DNA of 64,000 bases, from NCBI GenBank assembly GCA_965195225.1, contig CBDAFL010000050.1:37055-101054 (forward strand), read 5' to 3'. The position numbers and the translations under genes are program-made. Of the stretch, positions 7,462 through 15,470 are shown piece by piece (within the stretch, counting starts at the first letter, position 1; the number at the start of each line of letters is the position of its first letter). A model generated the notes under the pieces. The model was given only the letters and a program-made list of their open reading frames with translations, was not told where the DNA came from and ran no database searches. The DNA is from JAHIKV01 sp965195225 (GTDB taxonomy: Bacteria > Planctomycetota > Planctomycetia > Pirellulales > Thermoguttaceae).

Positions 7462-8760
7462 ATGCGCACACTTTCGTTTTCATCGTCGAGCAAGAAAGAG
7501 ATTCTCGCGGCGCTGCGGCGTCCGACGCGGGATTGGACACCCTACAGACAGCAGGCACGAGCGATCATCGACGCCGTGCGCCGCGATGGAGATCGGGCGC
7601 TGCTGCGCTTCACCCGGCAATTCGACGGCGTCGAGTTTCCCTCGATCCGCGTGGACGCCGACGAAGCGCGCGGGGCTTTGCGGTCTCTGCCGAACGATTT
7701 ACGAGAGGCCGTGGAATTCGCCGCGGAAAACATCCGTCGGTTCCACGAAAAGGACGTTGCCGCCGCCGCGAAATCGGTGGAAACCCGCCCGGGCGTCCTC
7801 TGTTGGAGCGAACGTCGGGCGGTGCCCAGCGCCGGCCTATACGTACCCGGCGGAACCGCGCCGCTGGTCTCCTCCGTGTTGATGCTCGGCATTCCCGCCC
7901 TGCTTGCGGGAGTGGATCGAATCGTGTTATGCACGCCGCCGGACAAAGACGGCAAAATCGCCGGGCCGATCCTGGCCGCCTGCGCGCTGTTGGGTATCGA
8001 AGAAATCCACGCGGTCGGCGGGGCGCAGGCCATCGCGGCCCTCGCCTACGGAACGGAGAGCGTGACGAAGGTGGCGAAAATCGCCGGACCCGGAAACGTC
8101 TACGTCAGCGCCGCGAAGGCGGAGGTAAGCATCGATCCACAGGGCGCGGCCATCGACATGCTCGCCGGTCCCTCGGAACTGTTGATCATCGCCGACGGCA
8201 CGGCCACTCCGTCGCTCGTGGCGGCGGATATGCTTTCCCAGGCGGAACACGATCCACAATCGCAGGTCGTCCTGCTCGCCACCAGCGCCGCGTTGCCGGC
8301 CGACGTGGAAAGCCAACTCGCCGAACAGATCGCCGCCCTGCCCCGCCGGGAGATTGCCGCCGCGGCGCTGGCCGAAAGCGTTGCGGTCTCGGTCGAATCG
8401 CTCGCCGACGCCGTGGAGCTTGCGAACCACTACGCCCCCGAACACCTCAGCATTCAGACGGAGCGGCCCGAGGAGGTTTTGTCCCAAATATGCAACGCGG
8501 GCAGCGTTTTCCTGGGACCGTATTCGCCCGAGGCCGCCGGCGACTATTGCTCGGGCACCAACCACGTGCTACCCACCTCGGGGACGGCGCGGGTGCAAGG
8601 GGGCGTGAGCGTGCGGACTTTTCAAAAAGACATTGCCGTCCAAAATCTTACCCGCGATGGACTAAGATCGCTCGCCGACGCCACGGTTGTCCTGGCGCGT
8701 GCCGAGGGGCTGGAGGCCCACGCCCGCGCCGTCGAACTACGTTTTCCATTATTCCAATGA
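7462..8760 (+). CDS. hisD: Histidinol dehydrogenase (HisD)
   Basis: Oxidises L-histidinol to L-histidine in two NAD-dependent, zinc-dependent steps. 432 residues, normal length. Family blocks are present: YVPGGTAPLVSSVLMLGIPA, the AKIAGPGNVYVSAAK block, IDMLAGPSELLIIADG and AADMLSQAEHDPQSQV, the last containing the zinc ligands Gln and His. The C-terminal GDYCSGTNHVLPTSGTA is also complete. The gene starts 5 nt after hisG and its stop overlaps the hisC start (ATGA). Confidence 0.97.
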   Translation: MRTLSFSSSSKKEILAALRRPTRDWTPYRQQARAIIDAVRRDGDRALLRFTRQFDGVEFPSIRVDADEARGALRSLPNDLREAVEFAAENIRRFHEKDVAAAAKSVETRPGVLCWSERRAVPSAGLYVPGGTAPLVSSVLMLGIPALLAGVDRIVLCTPPDKDGKIAGPILAACALLGIEEIHAVGGAQAIAALAYGTESVTKVAKIAGPGNVYVSAAKAEVSIDPQGAAIDMLAGPSELLIIADGTATPSLVAADMLSQAEHDPQSQVVLLATSAALPADVESQLAEQIAALPRREIAAAALAESVAVSVESLADAVELANHYAPEHLSIQTERPEEVLSQICNAGSVFLGPYSPEAAGDYCSGTNHVLPTSGTARVQGGVSVRTFQKDIAVQNLTRDGLRSLADATVVLARAEGLEAHARAVELRFPLFQ

Positions 8761-9818
8761 ATCCACTTCCACCCAACGTCGCCTCCTTACGGCCTTACCA
8801 GTCCGCCCGTTCGCTGCGGAAGGGTGAGGGGTGGATTTTCATGGACGCAAACGAATCGCCGCTCGCATGTGCTGCCGCGCCGGCCGCGCTGCCGCCGCTG
8901 AACCGCTATCCCGACCCAACGGCCGACGTCCTGCGTGACGCCGTGGCCGAATATTACGGCGTGCGGCGAGGGAACCTGATGATGGCCAACGGTTCGGACG
9001 AATTGATCGACCTGCTCGTGCGATGTTTCGTCCGTTCGGGCCGAAAAACGGCGGCCCCGACGCCTTCCTACGGCATGTATCGCATCGCGGCGGACTCGGC
9101 CGGAGCGGATTTCGTCGTCGCGCGGCTGCGGGCCGATTTCAGCGTCGATGAAAACTCGCTCCGCGCCGTCCTGGACAACGCGGACCTCCTGTTCCTATGC
9201 TCGCCCAACAACCCGACGGGAACCGTCGTCCCGCGGGAATTGATCGAACGGCTATCGGCCGCTTTTTCAGGCTTGATCGTCGTCGACGAGGCTTACGGCG
9301 AGTTCGCCGACGCGGAGGGCGCCCCCTCGTCGATCGAGCTGGTCCGTCGCGGCGCGGAGAACGTCGTCGTGTTGCGGACGTTCAGCAAGGCCTTTGCCGC
9401 GGCCGGTATAAGGCTGGGATACTGCGTCGCCAACGAGCGAATAATCGACGTGCTGCTGCGGATGAAACCGCCGTACAACGTGAACGTGCTGACGCAGGCG
9501 ACGGGGCTGGACCTTTGGCGCCGACGCGAGGTAATGGAAAAAAATGTGCGCGAGCTGATTGCCGCGCGGAAAATTCTCGCCGGAGGATGCGAGCGGCTGG
9601 GATGTTCGGTTTTTCCCAGTCGGGCAAATTTCTTTCTCCTGCGGCCGCCGAAAGGCATTTCCGCCAAAACGCTCCAAGAAAGCCTCGTCGAAAATTATCG
9701 GATCGTGGTCCGCCGATTTCCGAACGTGCCGGAAATAGAGGACTTGCTGCGAGTTTCCGTGGGAACGCCCGAACATAACGACTTATTCCTTTCCTCGATA
9801 GCCAAACTTCTGCCATGA
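8757..9818 (+). CDS. hisC: Histidinol-phosphate aminotransferase (HisC)
   Basis: PLP enzyme converting imidazole-acetol phosphate to histidinol phosphate. 353 residues, fold-type I aminotransferase. Visible are FMDANESPLAC at the N-terminus, LFLCSPNNPTGTVV, VVDEAYGEFAD (Asp contacting the PLP ring) and the PLP lysine K211 in RTFSKAFAAAGIRLGY. The start is an ATG overlapping the hisD stop as ATGA, and the end overlaps hisB the same way, so translation is probably coupled. Confidence 0.96.
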   Translation: MNPLPPNVASLRPYQSARSLRKGEGWIFMDANESPLACAAAPAALPPLNRYPDPTADVLRDAVAEYYGVRRGNLMMANGSDELIDLLVRCFVRSGRKTAAPTPSYGMYRIAADSAGADFVVARLRADFSVDENSLRAVLDNADLLFLCSPNNPTGTVVPRELIERLSAAFSGLIVVDEAYGEFADAEGAPSSIELVRRGAENVVVLRTFSKAFAAAGIRLGYCVANERIIDVLLRMKPPYNVNVLTQATGLDLWRRREVMEKNVRELIAARKILAGGCERLGCSVFPSRANFFLLRPPKGISAKTLQESLVENYRIVVRRFPNVPEIEDLLRVSVGTPEHNDLFLSSIAKLLP

Positions 9819-10852
9819 ACATCGCACTGATTGATAGAGACGGCACGCTGCTCTGGGAACCGCCGGAAACCGAGCAGATCGACAGCCTGACGAAACTGCG
9901 CGTCTTGCCGGGCGTGTTCGAGGGGCTTGCCGCCCTGAAGGCCCAAGGTTACGAGCTGGTAATGGTCAGCAACCAGGACGGACTCGGCACGCCGTCGTTC
10001 CCCCGCGAATCGTTCGATACCCCGCAAGCGGAGTTCATCGGCCAACTCAAGGAGCGAGGCATCGAGTTTTCGGAAGTGTTCTTATGCCCGCACTTTCCCG
10101 AGGACGGATGTGCGTGCCGCAAACCGCGCACCGGGCTGGTGGACGAATATCTGCGGCGGGCGGGCGTCGATTTGGATTCTTCCCTGATGATCGGAGACCG
10201 GCGCGGCGACGAGGATTTCGCCAGAAACATCGGCGTCCGTTTCGTGCGGACGGCCACCAACGGGCGGTTCCCCCGCTTCGCTTCCATGCGGCGAAAGACC
10301 AGCGAGACGGATGTCTCGGTGTTTCTGAACATCGACGGCGCCGGCCGCGCGGAGATATCGACCGGCATCGGCTTCTTCGACCACATGCTGGAGCTTTGGG
10401 CGAAGCACTCGCTGGTCGATCTGACGCTCCGTTGCGACGGAGACTTGTCGGTAGACGAACACCACAGTGTCGAAGACGTCGGGTTGGTCCTGGGCGGCGC
10501 GCTGGACGAAGCGCTCGGCGACCGCCGGGGTATCGAACGCTACGGATTCCTGCTGCCGATGGACGAGGCGTTGGCCGAGGTGGCCGTGGACCTCTCCGGC
10601 CGTCCGTGTCTGGTATTCGAGGGCGAGTTCAGCCGCGAGTACGTGGGAAAATTCCCCACGGAGCTGGTCCGCCATTTCTTCGAGTCCTTCGCGCAAACGC
10701 TCCGTTGCAGCCTGCATCTGAGCATTCGCCGCGGTACGAACGACCATCACAAAATCGAGGCGCTGTTCAAGGGGCTGGGGCGCTGCCTGCGCCAGGCGTT
10801 CCGTAACTGTCCGCACGAACGGGGCGTTCCATCGAGCAAGGGTTCGCTATGA
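9815..10852 (+). CDS. hisB: Bifunctional HisB: histidinol phosphatase and imidazoleglycerol-phosphate dehydratase
   Basis: 345 residues with two catalytic domains. Residues 1-160 are a HAD phosphatase: nucleophile and acid/base Asp in ALIDRDGTLL, the zinc-binding loop CPHFPEDGCACRKPRTG, and MIGDRRGDEDFA. Residues about 165-345 are the dehydratase, with the metal-binding DHMLELWAKHS, DEHHSVEDVG and RGTNDHHKIEALFKG blocks. This is the layout of the enterobacterial HisB; many other bacteria have the dehydratase alone. It supplies steps 6 and 8. ATGA overlaps with hisC before it and hisH after it. Confidence 0.96.
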   Translation: MNIALIDRDGTLLWEPPETEQIDSLTKLRVLPGVFEGLAALKAQGYELVMVSNQDGLGTPSFPRESFDTPQAEFIGQLKERGIEFSEVFLCPHFPEDGCACRKPRTGLVDEYLRRAGVDLDSSLMIGDRRGDEDFARNIGVRFVRTATNGRFPRFASMRRKTSETDVSVFLNIDGAGRAEISTGIGFFDHMLELWAKHSLVDLTLRCDGDLSVDEHHSVEDVGLVLGGALDEALGDRRGIERYGFLLPMDEALAEVAVDLSGRPCLVFEGEFSREYVGKFPTELVRHFFESFAQTLRCSLHLSIRRGTNDHHKIEALFKGLGRCLRQAFRNCPHERGVPSSKGSL

Positions 10853-11406
10853 TCGGCATCCTCCGCTACAACGCCGGCAACCGGGAGAGCGTGATCGGCG
10901 CGCTGCGTCGGCTCGACATTCCCGCGACGATGGTCGAGACGAGCGACGAAATCGCCCGCGTGGACGGCCTGATCTTTCCCGGAGCGGGGGCCGCCGGGGC
11001 CGCAATGGATGACCTGCGGACAAAGCGGCTGGTCGATCCGCTGCGGGAATTCCGAAAACCGTTCCTCGGACTGTGCCTTGGCATGCAACTGCTGCTGGAC
11101 TTTTCCGAGGAGGGAAACACCGAATGTCTGGGGATTGTCCCTGGAATGGTGCGGCGGCTGCCCAACGACGTCGTCCGTCCGCAGATCGGCTGGAACCGAC
11201 TCGATACGGGCGAGTACGCCTATTTTGCCCACGGTTACGCCTGTTTTCCGGCCGACCCGCGGGTGGTCACGATGAGTGTCCGGCACGGCGCGACGATCTG
11301 CGCCGGTCTGCGACAGGGTTATTATTTCGGACTCCAATGGCACCCCGAGAAATCCGGCCGGACCGGTGATCGGTTCCTTCAATCCTTCGCCTCGCTATGC
11401 AAGTAA
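10849..11406 (+). CDS. hisH: Imidazole glycerol phosphate synthase glutaminase subunit (HisH)
   Basis: Class I glutamine amidotransferase that feeds ammonia to HisF. 185 residues, slightly short for the family (about 200). The catalytic triad is readable: Cys76 in GLCLGMQ, His165 and Glu167 in LQWHPEKSG. The oxyanion region appears as GAGAAGAAM in place of the usual PGVG pattern. The gene overlaps hisB by 4 nt and the downstream hisA-hisF fusion by 10 nt, so its partner subunit HisF is made from the same transcript, as one domain of a larger protein. Confidence 0.95.
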   Translation: MIGILRYNAGNRESVIGALRRLDIPATMVETSDEIARVDGLIFPGAGAAGAAMDDLRTKRLVDPLREFRKPFLGLCLGMQLLLDFSEEGNTECLGIVPGMVRRLPNDVVRPQIGWNRLDTGEYAYFAHGYACFPADPRVVTMSVRHGATICAGLRQGYYFGLQWHPEKSGRTGDRFLQSFASLCK

Positions 11407-12917
11407 TCCCCGCCATCGATCTGCTGGATGGAAAAGTCGTGAGACTGGCCCGAGGCGATTTCTCGCGGGTCACGGTCTTCGGCGACGACCCGCTCCGCGT
11501 CGCCGAGGATTACCGCCGCTCGGGGGCCGACAGACTGCATTTTGTAAACCTCTCGGCGGCCAAGGACGGCGGCCACGATCGCCGATTTCTGCAATTGGTT
11601 TCCCGGCTCTCTCAAATCATCGACGTGCAGGTGGGTGGCGGAATCCGCGATCTGCCGTCCGTCTGGCGCCACCTGGAGGCGGGCGCGACGGCCGTGGTCG
11701 TCGGCACCATGCTCTTCACCGATCCCGACGCGGCACGGGCGGCCGTCGCCTTGTTCGGCCCGCAAAGCATCGTCGCCGCACTCGACGTGGACGGCGAGAA
11801 AGTGAAAATCCTCGGCTGGCAAAAGGACAGCGGAAGCGGATTATGGGACGCCGCGCGGTTGGCCGAACGGCTCGGCATCCGGCAAGTCCTGGCGACCGAC
11901 ATTTCACGCGACGGCATGGGATCGAGGCCAAACGTCGCACTCTACGCCGAATGGAAGCGGCGTTTTCCAGAGCTGCGGATCACGGCCAGCGGCGGCGTCC
12001 GCGACGCCGAGGACATTCGCACGCTGGACGAAGCCGGCTGCGACTCCGTGGTCGTCGGCCGAGCGCTGTTGGACAATTCCGTGACGTTCGCCTCTCTGGT
12101 CCATGCTTGTACGCGAGAGGAAAGCGAATCGGCGGTCGTTCCACAAGAAAAAAACCAAAGCGATCTGGCGGTTCGCGTCATTCCCTGTCTGGACGTTACG
12201 CGAGGGCGCGTGGTGAAGGGTACGAATTTCCAAAATCTGCGGGACGCCGGCGATCCGGTCGAACTTGCCCGGCGATACTGCGACGAAGGGGCCGACGAGT
12301 TGGTTTTTCTCGACATCACGGCCACCTCCGACGACCGCCGGACCGCGGCCGAGTTGGCCTCTCGCGTGGCGGAAGCCGTGAACATCCCGTTCACCATCGG
12401 CGGCGGAGTGTGCCGTGTCGCCGACGCGCGGCGGTTGCTCGAGGCGGGGGCCGACAAGGTGACCGTCAATTCGGCGGCCGTCGCCGACCCGACGCTGCTC
12501 GAGGAAATGTCGCAACAACTCGGCGTCGCCAACACCGTCTGCGCCATCGACGCCCGACGGCACGGCGGCGGATGGACCGTGCTGACCCGAGGTGGCCGGG
12601 ACGACACGAATATCGACGCGGTCGCCTGGGCCGAACGGGCCGAGCGGCTCGGGGCCGGAGAACTGCTGGTGACTTCCCACGACCGGGACGGCACATCGGC
12701 CGGATTCGACACGGACTTGCTCGCCCGGATCAAGGAAAAAGTGTCCGTTCCGGTAATTGCCTCGGGCGGCGGCGGATCGCCGGAAAGTTTCGTCGACGCC
12801 GTGCGCATTGGCGGGGCCGACGCGGTGTTGGCCGCCGGCGTCTTTCACTTCGGCGTCTTGTCCATTTCCGACGTTAAAACCGCGCTTCGCAGCGCCCAGA
12901 TTCCGATTCGCCCATGA
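11397..12917 (+). CDS. hisAF: HisA-HisF fusion: ProFAR isomerase plus IGP synthase cyclase subunit
   Basis: One 506-residue frame with two (beta-alpha)8 barrels. Residues 1-237 are HisA, acting on ProFAR: Asp8 in IPAIDLLDGK, Asp130 in AALDVDGEK, Asp168 in TDISRDGM. Residues 256-506 are HisF: Asp266 in CLDVTRGRVVKG and Asp385 in AIDARR correspond to Asp11 and Asp130 of a stand-alone HisF with one constant offset of 255, so no gap exists between them. The linker is short and polar (about 238-256). Oddities: Asn51 in HFVNLSAAKDG where HisA normally has Asp; His for Met in TSHDRDG; GGGGSPE for GGAGxxEH in HisF. Translation overlaps hisH and hisI. Both activities are expected. Confidence 0.95.
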   Translation: MQVIPAIDLLDGKVVRLARGDFSRVTVFGDDPLRVAEDYRRSGADRLHFVNLSAAKDGGHDRRFLQLVSRLSQIIDVQVGGGIRDLPSVWRHLEAGATAVVVGTMLFTDPDAARAAVALFGPQSIVAALDVDGEKVKILGWQKDSGSGLWDAARLAERLGIRQVLATDISRDGMGSRPNVALYAEWKRRFPELRITASGGVRDAEDIRTLDEAGCDSVVVGRALLDNSVTFASLVHACTREESESAVVPQEKNQSDLAVRVIPCLDVTRGRVVKGTNFQNLRDAGDPVELARRYCDEGADELVFLDITATSDDRRTAAELASRVAEAVNIPFTIGGGVCRVADARRLLEAGADKVTVNSAAVADPTLLEEMSQQLGVANTVCAIDARRHGGGWTVLTRGGRDDTNIDAVAWAERAERLGAGELLVTSHDRDGTSAGFDTDLLARIKEKVSVPVIASGGGGSPESFVDAVRIGGADAVLAAGVFHFGVLSISDVKTALRSAQIPIRP

Positions 12918-13552
12918 CCATGACCGAACTGACCGAAAAAAAACTCTCGACGCTCGATTGGCGAAAAAACCCCGACGGCCTGTTGCCCGCCGTGATCCAG
13001 GACGCCCACACCGCGCGGGTGCTCATGCTCGGCTACATGAACGAGGAGTCGTTGCGAGAAACGCGGCAATCGGGATACGTCACGTTTTACAGCCGCTCGA
13101 AAAAACGCCTTTGGCGGAAAGGCGAAACCTCGGGCAACACTCTGCGATTGGCGTCGGTTGCCGTGGACTGCGACGGCGACGCGATACTGGTCCGCGCGAT
13201 TCCCGCCGGCCCGACCTGCCACACGGGAAGCCGCTCCTGCTTCGACGCCGAGGAGCTTGCCCCGGAAACGCTCGGAGAGCTGATCGAGACTATCCGCGAG
13301 CGTTCTGAAAGCGGCCCGGCCGGCTCCTACACGAAGCGGCTGCTGGATCGAGGCATCGACGCATACGGCGCGAAAGTGCTCGAGGAATCGGAAGAAGTGG
13401 TGCGTGCAGCCCGGCACGAGGGCAAAACACGCACCATCGAAGAGGCCGCCGACGTGTTGTATCACCTTTTCGTTCTTCTGCGGGGCGAGAACATCGAACT
13501 CGGCGAGGTGGCCGAGGAATTGCGCCGGCGTCAAGTGAAGCAAAGAGCCTGA
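12914..13552 (+). CDS. hisIE: Bifunctional PR-AMP cyclohydrolase / PR-ATP pyrophosphatase (HisIE)
   Basis: Steps 3 and 2 of the pathway in one 212-residue protein. The HisI domain (about 1-118) shows MLGYMNEESLRET, GYVTFYSRSKKRLWRKGETS, the metal ligands in VDCDGDAILV, and the zinc cysteine in GPTCHTGSRSCF. The HisE domain (about 122-210) shows GSYTKRLLDRG, KVLEESEEVVRAA with the Glu ligands, and EEAADVLYHLFVLL. The ATG overlaps the fusion stop (ATGA). It is the last gene of the operon; no clear hairpin terminator follows within 100 nt. Confidence 0.96.
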   Translation: MTMTELTEKKLSTLDWRKNPDGLLPAVIQDAHTARVLMLGYMNEESLRETRQSGYVTFYSRSKKRLWRKGETSGNTLRLASVAVDCDGDAILVRAIPAGPTCHTGSRSCFDAEELAPETLGELIETIRERSESGPAGSYTKRLLDRGIDAYGAKVLEESEEVVRAARHEGKTRTIEEAADVLYHLFVLLRGENIELGEVAEELRRRQVKQRA

Positions 13553-13654
13553 TTGACTTTGTATCCCCAACCGATATACCATGGCGACGGGATCGGCAAT
13601 CGCTACCCCGCTCATCTTGTCCCTCTCCTTAATACGAAAACAATCGGCAGTTCA

Positions 13655-14464
13655 ATGGAAAAAGAAACTCCGCTTCAACAGTTGGCATTACGGTTGTTCG
13701 CAATTGCACTGATTGCCGAGGGGGTTTGCGCCATCGGGAAAATGGTTTACGGTCCATTCGTCGATTCACTGACCATCGATTTTGGATTTCTCGGCCTCTT
13801 TATCGGAAAGGGTCTACTCGATCGCAAGGAACTCTGGCGAAAATGGGCACTTGTCGTTGCTTGGCTGGGACTGATCTATTGTCCGCTAATTGCCGCCTTC
13901 GTTGTATGGAAAGGCGAATCGCCGCAATGGACGCTGGGAGGAGTTCAATTCGAGGTTGAAAACGCGATGTTTCTTTTGGTGGCAATCCTGGCTATTGTCT
14001 TTATGTTCTGCCTTTGGCAACAGCGCGTGCTCACGTGCGATTCGGTGAAAGAGACCTTCTCACCCGAAGGTGAATCCAACGGCTGGTGGTTGGCGATAGC
14101 TATTACGTCGCTGGCTGTATTTGCAACAACCATCGCAAAGGATTCATACTACCAGCAGTTGTGTCGCTCCATCGATAAATACCGCGTCACCATCGAGGCC
14201 GTCGACGCCGAGACGGGTGATCCGATAAGTCCCACCGTCGCTCTTCCACCGGTTGATTGCAACCACATATTCCCGAAGGTGGAAACCAGGTCTGTTTCTA
14301 CAAAAAAGGGAGACACGGTACTTGCCATCTCGTGGATTGGAACCGGACCGTTAATTGTCGGCGTTTCAGCAGATGGTTATCGAGAGCAAGAGCAAATTCT
14401 GGGAGACGCAAATAACCGCAATAGTCTCAGGGTGTCGCTTGAAAAGATTAAGACCTCGGAATAG
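13655..14464 (+). CDS. Hypothetical membrane protein with C-terminal extracytoplasmic domain
   Basis: 269 residues from ATG 13655. Four membrane segments are visible in the first 165 residues: LFAIALIAEGVCAIGKMVYG, FGFLGLFIGKGLL, WALVVAWLGLIYCPLIAAF and AMFLLVAILAIVFMFCLW; a fifth follows at WWLAIAITSLAVFATTIA. The C-terminal about 95 residues are soluble and beta-rich, with RVTIEAVDAETGDPISPTV and LIVGVSADGYREQE, a pattern like carboxypeptidase-regulatory or PEGA-type domains. The base composition is visibly lower in GC than the his genes. Upstream ATGs are absent and the frame before it runs back to the hisIE stop. No known family is recognised. Confidence 0.7.
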   Translation: MEKETPLQQLALRLFAIALIAEGVCAIGKMVYGPFVDSLTIDFGFLGLFIGKGLLDRKELWRKWALVVAWLGLIYCPLIAAFVVWKGESPQWTLGGVQFEVENAMFLLVAILAIVFMFCLWQQRVLTCDSVKETFSPEGESNGWWLAIAITSLAVFATTIAKDSYYQQLCRSIDKYRVTIEAVDAETGDPISPTVALPPVDCNHIFPKVETRSVSTKKGDTVLAISWIGTGPLIVGVSADGYREQEQILGDANNRNSLRVSLEKIKTSE

Positions 14465-15097
14465 CTGCTAAATGGCAGGGGCATTCCGGGGGCAACACCT
14501 AATTATTGACATATTTACATGAATTGAGTAACGTGTGCCCGGAACTCCCCGGAACTCCGGAACGCCCTTAGAACGTTTTGGAATTGAAATACCCGTATTT
14601 AGTTTCTGCCGCGGAAGGGGTGGGTGCCATGGGTAAGCGAGGCTTACCCGTGTGGGGTTTTCCGTGTTTTCCGGCTCACGGGTAAGCTCCGCTTACCCAT
14701 GGCACCCGTTTCAAAGGCTTTCCGCAACAGAAACTATTTAGCCCCGGGTGAATACACCCGTGGAAACCGGAACAGCAGACGACCGGAAGAATCTTCGGCG
14801 ACCACCCCTCGCACCCCTCGGGGGACGGGTAAGTTGCCCTTGTTTCGGCCGATCGGCGTGAGTAAACTCTGCCCCGCGATACCCTGTCTTTACTTGCCAA
14901 GAGCATAAGTCCCTTTCCGACAAAAGGGTTATCCATGCACGGTGAGCAATACCCAGGGGGCATAATTGGCGCAACCAGCGGGAGAGAAAGTCGGATTACC
15001 CCCCCGTGGGGCATTTCCCTTGCATCGGAAACCGGGGCTTATACAATAGAAGTTTAGGAACCCCCAGTTTCCCCAGACATTAAAGTCGAGGTGGATT
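14465..15097. other. Intergenic region with palindromic elements
   Basis: About 630 nt without a credible gene. It holds the element at 14594-14741 and an adjoining single family A palindrome at 14733-14764. Beyond that, short G/C-rich inverted segments occur, but nothing that reads as RNA or protein. Confidence 0.5.
14594..14741. repeat. Small element with terminal inverted repeats (family B)
   Basis: The ends TATTTAGTTTCTGCCGCGGA and, reversed, TAAATAGTTTCTGTTGCGGA are 22-bp inverted repeats with four mismatches. Inside are two further hairpin-forming segments, GGGTGCCATGGGTAAGCG and CGCTTACCCATGGCACCC, which are also each other's complement. Related copies lie at 34171-34275 and, partly, 51999-52097. 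No coding capacity, so it is comparable to a MITE or REP cluster. Confidence 0.65.
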
Positions 15098-15454
15098 ATG
15101 GGACGCACGATACTGGGGATCCTCGTGGGCATGGGGTTCGTGATGGCTGCGGTTGCGGTAGCCGAGCCACGCGGCGACGTTTATGCCCAACGTGGAACTC
15201 CGGCGGCCACGGTCCCCGCGGCCACCGCCGGTACGGAACTGATTGTCGTTTCGACTTCCGTTGGAGAAAAATGCTTGATGCTGACGGTGGTTGACCCGCG
15301 ACGGCGAGTCATGAGCGTATATCACATCGAGACGACAACCGGTAAGATTGCGTTGAAGAGTGTCCGCGACATTCAGTGGGATCTGAAAATCACCGACTTG
15401 AACAACGAGAATCCACTCCCGCGGGAGATACGCTCGTTGTTGGAACAGAGGTAA
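15098..15454 (+). CDS. Small secreted hypothetical protein
   Basis: 118 residues from ATG 15098, with CGAGGTGG as a good RBS. MGRTILGILVGMGFVMAAVA is a signal peptide. The mature part LIVVSTSVGEKCLMLTVVDP then RRRVMSVYHIETTTGKIALK reads as a single small beta-propeller-like or beta-sandwich strand set, with a conserved-looking KSVRDIQWDLKITDLN tail. It lies 16 nt upstream of the HTH-membrane protein and is probably co-transcribed. I have seen similar short proteins in planctomycetes but know no function. Confidence 0.75.
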   Translation: MGRTILGILVGMGFVMAAVAVAEPRGDVYAQRGTPAATVPAATAGTELIVVSTSVGEKCLMLTVVDPRRRVMSVYHIETTTGKIALKSVRDIQWDLKITDLNNENPLPREIRSLLEQR

Positions 15455-15470
15455 GGCAGGCGAGATTGTT

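Noticed and set aside
11276..12877. Rightward frame of 533 codons in another phase over the HisA-HisF fusion
   Set aside because: Arg-rich nonsense protein typical of a shifted GC-rich frame; the fusion frame has the real motifs.
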